Source: Ganoderma boninense (lineage: Eukaryota > Basidiomycota > Agaricomycetes > Polyporales > Polyporaceae). Taken from it: a stretch of 64,000 bases of DNA. This document shows, one piece after another, positions 58,181 through 64,000 of this stretch. The translations under genes were made by a program, and so were the position numbers. The notes beneath the pieces are model-generated. The model saw only the letters and a list, made by a program, of their open reading frames with translations, was not told the origin of the DNA and did no database searches. The DNA is taken from the NCBI GenBank assembly GCA_002900995.3, contig CM035315.1:1528812-1592811 (forward strand), written 5' to 3'. The number at the start of each line of letters is the position of its first letter. Within the stretch, counting starts at the first letter, position 1.

Positions 58181-58537
58181 AATCGACGACGCTGTCTTCC
58201 TGCATGACGTGCACTCTCGAACGCTGCCCTCGGCGTCTCTTTCTTGTCATCTCATTCTGCTCTTATCCTAGGCGACGATGTCCTATCCAGTCCTTGTCCT
58301 TCCCATTTCAGCTATCTGCCTACTTCAATTTTCTACAATGGCTCTCTGATTTTGATACCTTCGTCCACTAGCTCGGTTGATATTTCGCTACCTTACATTA
58401 CTGTCCTTCAGACTCCGCACACGTTGACACCTTCACATAGTCCGATAACCTACGTCGCACTTCGCCACGGTGTAAGCCTGGTGTAAACACTCTTGCTATA
58501 GCGGGCAAGGAAAAATCGTCAATGCATATTTATTCTG
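58181..58537. other. Convergent 3' flanks
   Basis: T-rich flanks between the HMG-2 gene (plus) and MFS transporter 2 (minus). No gene is seen. Confidence 0.45.
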
Positions 58538-60428
58538 TCAGGATAGTAGAGCACGATGCTTCGGGACAAATAACCAAATGACGAGCATGAGTCCCATCAA
58601 CGCAGTTACCCTGTGCCGAAATTCGTCAGTTGCCTTTCGATTCGTCAACCACCGATACTCCACCACTCACAGGGAGTTCAAGTTGTTTATGCCCGTCCGT
58701 GATGCAATCACTCCCGAGACGAAGACCGAAACTGTAGAGCCGATAGGTGCGATGGCGCTCATCCAGCTGATCGCACACGAGAAGAACTCGGGAGCTACGA
58801 TGACAGGCCGTACGTGGTTCGCGACGAGGGGTAAGATGGCCCCGATGAAGAACTGGACCAAGGACACGGAGACTCCATCGACGATCAAGGAAGGTACGAG
58901 CCATACGAGAAGCTCAAAGGCGAAGGCGAGGAGGGCGCAGAGTAAGACTGCACACCATCCGCCGAGCTGAAGTGCGTGTCATTCAGTGTGGGACTTGACT
59001 GCAGGAAGCACAGAGTAGACGCACCTTCTTGCTGAGAGGAATTAGGACTAGCGGACCAAGGGCGCAAGCTGCATACATCCCGGTCGAGACGTACCCGGTG
59101 TCGGGCCCACCATGCCGTTCTTCGACCAGGAAGGTGACAATCCAGGAATCGATGATCGCCTGGGCGCCGGAATATGCGAACATGAAGAAAGCCATAAGGT
59201 GAATCGCAGGTACGCGGAGGATTCGTTTGTACTTGCTGAAGCCTTTCAGGGAGTCCCCGGTCTTCTCTGATACCCGTTGCCCGATCTCCTTCAGACACTC
59301 TACAACAAGTGTCTAGGTTAGCATCGACGTTCGGCGATGGGAGGAAACGAAGACCTTTCAAAGGGCGGAGTGAACTTACCATCTTGGCTCTTGAACCTGA
59401 ATACGATGGCTTGGGATATTCCTGTGGTGATGGCAAATGCGATGCTGACAGTGTAGACAAGCGACCACCGGGGAAGGAGGGCGAACCGCGTTGATGCTAG
59501 AGGAGCGCATGTTGCACCTAAGCCATTCGCAGCGGACAAGATCATCATCTTGGCCGTGCTGTCTCTCTCCTGGTTGGCGACGAAGGCCTTTGAGCCTACG
59601 TCCTGGAAATTGGATCATCGGGAATGAGACGTGGCTCTGATGGATGTAGCAGAGATGGGACGGTGCTCACGAGAAAGGCGTTACCAACTCCAACCAAGAA
59701 GGAGCTCGCAAGAAATACAGGAAATAGAACAACCGAAGCCTGGAGGGTACATCCGATCACAACTAGGATTGATGCTGTAGCGAGGAAAAGAGGTCAGTAG
59801 TGTACATATGCGCGCGAGCCAAATGTTTCGCACCAATGACAGAAATCTTGGACATTAATAATAAAGCTATTACAAGAGGGGAAATAGCATAGATGGATCA
59901 CCATACCATTCCAAAACCGATCCGATCCACAAAGTACTCAAATGTGGTAGCACCGAATACGCGTCCCTGCAGGCACATACACAATTAGTATACCTTCCCC
60001 TTCGTTAAATTTTAGTGGGACATACAATCGACATCATAGAGAAGCTGATCGATAGAAGGGAATACCCAGCCTGCAGGAGAGTCGTTATGCAAGTCCCGGC
60101 AATAACGATGCTTGTCACCTACGTGGTAAGCCTCTAGAAGCCGGGGGCCGAGGGGTCCAACGACACCAGCATTCCAGCCACAGACGAAATTGCCCATGCA
60201 CATGACAGCGAATTGGATCAAGGCTTTGCGACGTATCACCTTGGCCGAGGTGTGTGACGTCGCCTCAGTGTCGTCGATGTCTGTTGCAATAATCTCGAAG
60301 GAGTCGACTGGAAGTTCCCCCGGATCCTTGGCGGGGAGCTCTGCGGATACGTCGTCTTTCTCGTGAGCCAGCCCCAAGGGAGTTGGCGCAACCTCTTGAT
60401 CAAAAGGGAAGAAGGTCAAGCTGGTCAT
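58538..60428 (-). CDS. MFS transporter 2 (fucose-permease-like topology)
   Basis: The start at 60428 (MTSLTFFPFDQEVAPTPLGL) gives an acidic cytosolic tail. TM1 is near 60170-60220 (FAVMCMGNFVCGWNAGVVGP). The central motif is FLVEERHGGPDTGYVS (about 59080-59130), and a late helix pair includes FFSCAISWMSAIAPIGSTVS. As in MFS transporter 1, the last exon is separate. NLNSL ends at a GTGAGTGG donor near 58666, and after an intron the protein closes with GLMLVIWLFVPKHRALLS, with TGA at 58538-58540. Shared motifs and the shared last intron make it a paralogue of 7685-9597. Substrate unknown; export of a locus product is an inference. Confidence 0.82.
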
Positions 60429-61441
60429 GGTGGGATACGCTCGGCGGTGGGGGTGCAGTGGGATCACACTGCTGGCTTTTTAACCTAGAGACCATGACGA
60501 GAGATAATAGTCCTAGGCAAGCAATTGATTAGCATCGGTTACTCAAAGGTGCAAGGTACCGAAGAGAGGTGGAAAGTTGATCCCTCGTGACATGGATCGT
60601 GCAATTGGGAGAGTGGGCTGCCCTACACTCTTCCCTAGCTCACAGCTAGGTTGGGATAAACTACTTACTCATAGCTCGGTGTTTAGTTGGTCCAAATACT
60701 AAACATGGCCCTGTAAGCTCAGAAATTATCCGGAGTAGGGAGCACAACGGCTCTCAGGGGATTCAAGACCTCGTCCCCGGCGTTAGAAACTCGGTCCATA
60801 TGCAGCGAAGAGCCGTACAACGCCACAATGGCAGTCACTCACCTTAAGCGGGGGTCTCGCTACGTACTTAGTGGGTCTCGCTACGTAAGGCGGTCAGACC
60901 GTCAGAACGGGCTCTTCTCACTTCTATGCTCCAGGACCGCAAGGTCTGACAGATTTATTACCCGGTTCAATCTGGCAGGCGCAACGAGGTATTTGGTGAC
61001 TTTGGTGTAATGGGTGGAATGAGCGCGGGCTTACCTGGCAAGTTGGAGGCGCCAACATGGTGCATTTGAGCAGCCCGATGGTCCCTTCCACAGCTAGCCA
61101 TGTGGTTATTTTGAGACTTGGTACGCCGTCAGAATTAACGCGAACGGTAGCATGCGATACTCCAGCTGGAGAGGAGACGAAGGAGGGAGAACGACCGATT
61201 GCAGGTTGGAACGCTCGTGCGTCACGGTGAACGGGATATGCCGGGCAAGTTCGAGGGAGTACTTCCAACCAACAAGCAGTTCGGATAGCCACTTGCAGAA
61301 CAACAAGGCATTCTCTAACACGATCCATATCACCTTTCCGTGTACGGCTAGTGCAAAGGACAACGAGAGCTACTAGCGGATTGTAAATCAGCAGTACATG
61401 CGACGGCACGAAGCCCTGCAACGTCCAACCACCCAAACACG
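60429..61441. other. Intergenic region
   Basis: This is the upstream region of MFS transporter 2 and the downstream region of the ELYS-type gene. It contains one short direct repeat (listed separately) and no supported gene. Confidence 0.4.
60852..60887. repeat. Short direct repeat (2 x 15 bp)
   Basis: GGGTCTCGCTACGTA occurs at 60852-60866 and again at 60873-60887, a 21-bp period. Its role is unknown. Confidence 0.7.
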
Positions 61442-64000
61442 CTACGCCTTCCTCTTCCTCGTTTTCACCCCTGCAGTTGGCGTTTTCGGGGGCTGTGCCG
61501 CTGTGCGTGTGCTCTTCCTCCTGCTCGCCGCGCTGGGCTTCACAGGCGACAGCGGCTCCGGCGACGACGAGCCCACGCTCGACACCGTCGACAGCCGGCT
61601 CGACCGCCTCGTCCTCGTTCGCGGGGTCTCCTCTACCAGCGCCGGAATGGATGCAGCGGTCTTCCGCGTCGTGCGCCTGAGGGGCGTGGGCGGAGGAAGG
61701 GGCGCGACGTCGTCTTCCGCTTCTTCCTCCTCCTCGTGCGCCGAGTCGTCGTCATCGTCGTCCATCAGGCCCCCTGGGATACTCCGGGCAAGATCCTGGC
61801 TTTTGACCGATCGGCGGGACCGCGCAGACGTCCGCGCAGACGTCCTGCGCACAGGCTCCGGTTCGGGCTCCGGTTCTGGCTCGGGCGCAGGAGGTGGGGA
61901 CGGATCGCGCGCGGCGCCGCGTCCGCCTGCCGACACGCGTGTGCTCTTCCTCCTGCCCTTTCCAGCAGACGCGGAGGTGGCCTTGCCGTCAGCAGACACG
62001 TTCGCCTCCTGCGCCTGCGGCCCTTGTGGCTTCGCTGCCTCGTCCTCGTGCACGAACGCGCCAGGGGGCAGCATCGGCCCCGTCTCCGCCTTTGCGCTCT
62101 TCCTGCGCCTCCCCCCAGCAGAGATGGTCTCATTCTGCGCGCCTCTGCGCCTCGCGCTCGGCCCCCGGCCGAACACCGAGACGGAGAACTCACCGGAGAC
62201 GTCCATGTCCGCGCTGTCGTCGAGGTGGCGAGCGACCGAGATCGACTCGCCCTCGTGGACGCCGCTGTCGCCCTCCAGTTCGGAGAGCTCGGAGAGCATG
62301 CTGATGTCTGCGTCGTGCGGACCCTTGATAGATGATATCGATGTGTTCGGGTCCGCTGCTGCCTCCGTGGGCTTGGACTTACTGGAGGCGGAGCCCGACA
62401 GATCTGCAAAGGCAGACACGGGGCGCGGGTTCGCAAGCGACGCGAAGAGGTTGGGACGCTTCGCGCTCGTCGATGAGGGCGCTGGGGGCTGGTAAAACGC
62501 GTTGGGAGCGGCGTTCGCACTGCCCGCGGTGTCGAATAGCGATTTGCCGCTGCCGAATATGCTGGGAATTGTGGAGCCGTTCGTGCCGTTCGTAGTGGTG
62601 GCCCTCGCGAGCCAGCCATTCGCGGCCGACGTGGCTGAGCTCGTGGATGGTTGGACGGAGATGCCGCCAAAGACGATGGGGCCCGAAGGAGGCTTGGGCA
62701 TTTGTGATGGACCCGAGGACACCGGCTTACCCGCAGAGATGGGTGGCCCAGAGCGTGATATCGACGGGAACATCTCCTCGACGACGGCAGGCGGAGTAAC
62801 AACGGGCCCGCCGAAGCGCGGCGCGTTCGAGCGCTGAGGAATGGGCGGAGTGGGGGCCACGACGGTGGTTTTGATGACGCTCGCGCTCGGCGAAGGTGAT
62901 ATGTGCTCCCAGGACATACTCACATTCGCGCTCGCGCTCAAGTCAGCAGACTTGCCTTGGCCCTTCTCCTTGTCTCCACCTGCACTTATCATCAAGCCGC
63001 GACCCTGCGCGAACTGCTCGAGCTCGAGCTCCAAGAGGCTGCGCTCCGCGGCGGGCATGGCAGCCATGATCTCGTCCATCATCTGTCTGCGTTCGTACGC
63101 AGCCTTCTGACCCTTCTCGCCACCACGGCTAATGGATGAGAATTGGCGGTCGAGTTTGATAGCGGCGGCATGCTGCCCGCTTTGAACCAGGCGGACGCAT
63201 ACAAGGTCTTGGATTACTGGGATTGAGGATGAGGGTAGATGAGACGGCGGATCGAGCGCGTAGTGGTGAACGAGGGACTGCTCGTAGCCGGAGAAGGGGA
63301 ACGCGAGCAGGTGTGTTAAGGGAGTCTTGCGTGGTTTCGCTGAGTTGCTCCTTCAGGATGACATGCGATGCAGAAAAGAGGACGACACTCACGTGTGAGG
63401 CACCAATCGAGGATTTTGCGTACGAGGCGCTTGCGCGTGTCGTCGCCCTCGGAAAACGTACGCTGGTAGGACCATGCTTCCGACAAACTAGACTCTGCCA
63501 ATGCGACCGTGTACATGTCGATATCGTCAGGTTCAGTCAAGAGAGGCTTCACTGTCCGGATGTAGGAGCGGATAAGGGAGTGCGAGTCGTCGGCCAAGGA
63601 GAGGGCTTGTATGACCTTGGTCGTGTAATCCCGGTTGAGGCGGGCATCGCTCAAGATGGATACTGCCCTCTGTGCATCACCAGGTTGGAAAGGTGAATGT
63701 GGGAACACACTGAAGGGGACACACCTCTATGTGTATGCCCGTGTCCAGATGCCAATACGCGTCTGACAACGCCGTAAACTGGGCAGGGATTACCCGGTCT
63801 CGCATGAAGGACTCCTCCCGATAGTCTTGGTACCACTTGAGCAAGAAATAGACAAGACAGTCCTTCTTCAGACCGTCGAATTGTGAGTGGGAGATGGCTT
63901 CGAGGAGCCTCTTGAGATCCTCGGGCGTGCGAGGAGGATAGAGGGTGTGTGGATGGCGGACACCACCTGATATGAGGAGAATGTCGAAAATGAGGAGGTC
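61442..64000 (-). CDS. ELYS-domain nuclear pore assembly protein, 5' end outside window
   Basis: ELYS-type proteins help to assemble nuclear pores and bind chromatin. The upstream exons carry DLKRLLEAISHSQFDGLKKD, CLVYFLLKWYQDYREESFM, AQFTALSDAYWHLDTGIHIE and AVSILSDARLN. They continue VIQALSLADDSHSLIRSYIR and RKRLVRKILDWCLT, an alpha-helical ELYS-like order. After an intron comes FPFSGYEQSLVHHYALDPPS, and the last large exon starts around 63295 and stops at 61442. That tail is about 550 residues of low-complexity sequence. It has acidic runs (MDDDDDDSAHEEEEEAEDD), many SP sites, a Pro-Glu repeat (PEPEPEPEPEPVRR) and basic AT-hook-like patches, ending KTRKRKA. The gene runs past 64000. Assignment rests on the helical domain pattern. 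Confidence 0.76.

Noticed and set aside
1..64000. CRISPR arrays, bacterial-type operons, ribosome binding sites
   Set aside because: The window is fungal nuclear DNA with introns; no regularly spaced repeats of that type were seen.

Overview
The window is nuclear DNA from a filamentous basidiomycete, most likely an Agaricomycete. Introns are numerous and very short (about 47-70 nt, GT..AG), coding DNA is GC-rich and gene spacing is tight. The conserved genes are eukaryotic: mitochondrial uS5m, an ATP10-type assembly factor, an ELYS-type nuclear-pore gene, a Ser/Thr kinase, a PITH protein and a triose-phosphate/nucleotide-sugar-type transporter. No rRNA, tRNA, CRISPR array or virus could be supported. 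A 100-bp run of N (53694-53793) is an assembly gap inside a P450 gene.

Layout. 216-5030: a pepsin-like aspartic protease and a secreted beta-lactamase-fold hydrolase with broken frames. 5842-23969 (accessory block A): four tiny secreted-peptide genes, an MFS transporter, three UstYa/DUF3328 oxidase-like genes, a large membrane protein, a seven-TM orphan and an HMG-box-like regulator. 25701-46484: mostly conserved genes (acidic-repeat secreted protein, sugar transporter, GT61-like glycosyltransferase, ATP10, protein kinase, PITH protein, uS5m) plus a 301-bp MITE. 46989-60428 (accessory block B): a fifth peptide gene, a second seven-TM/UstYa pair, a 101-aa single-TM protein, a cytochrome P450, an HMG-box regulator and a second MFS transporter. 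61442-64000: an ELYS-domain gene that runs off the right edge.

The most interesting signal is that blocks A and B carry the same gene kinds (peptide, UstYa, seven-TM, HMG factor, MFS transporter), and conserved housekeeping genes separate them. The peptide genes are easy to miss because each spans two or three mini-exons. After splicing they encode 45-74 aa products. All have a signal peptide, all begin the mature part with Ala-Pro-x-Pro, all have an intron in phase 1 at the same place, and all have one Cys pair. UstYa-family proteins are known oxidative cyclases of fungal ribosomal peptides (ustiloxin and related dikaritins). I therefore propose a basidiomycete RiPP-type locus: secreted precursors, UstYa and P450 tailoring enzymes, MFS export and HMG control. 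This is inference; no product is shown by the sequence.

Several genes carry single indels relative to their families (beta-lactamase-like gene, UstYa-4, acidic-repeat gene, perhaps HMG-2 and UstYa-2). The assembly may contain indel errors, or some accessory genes may be decaying.
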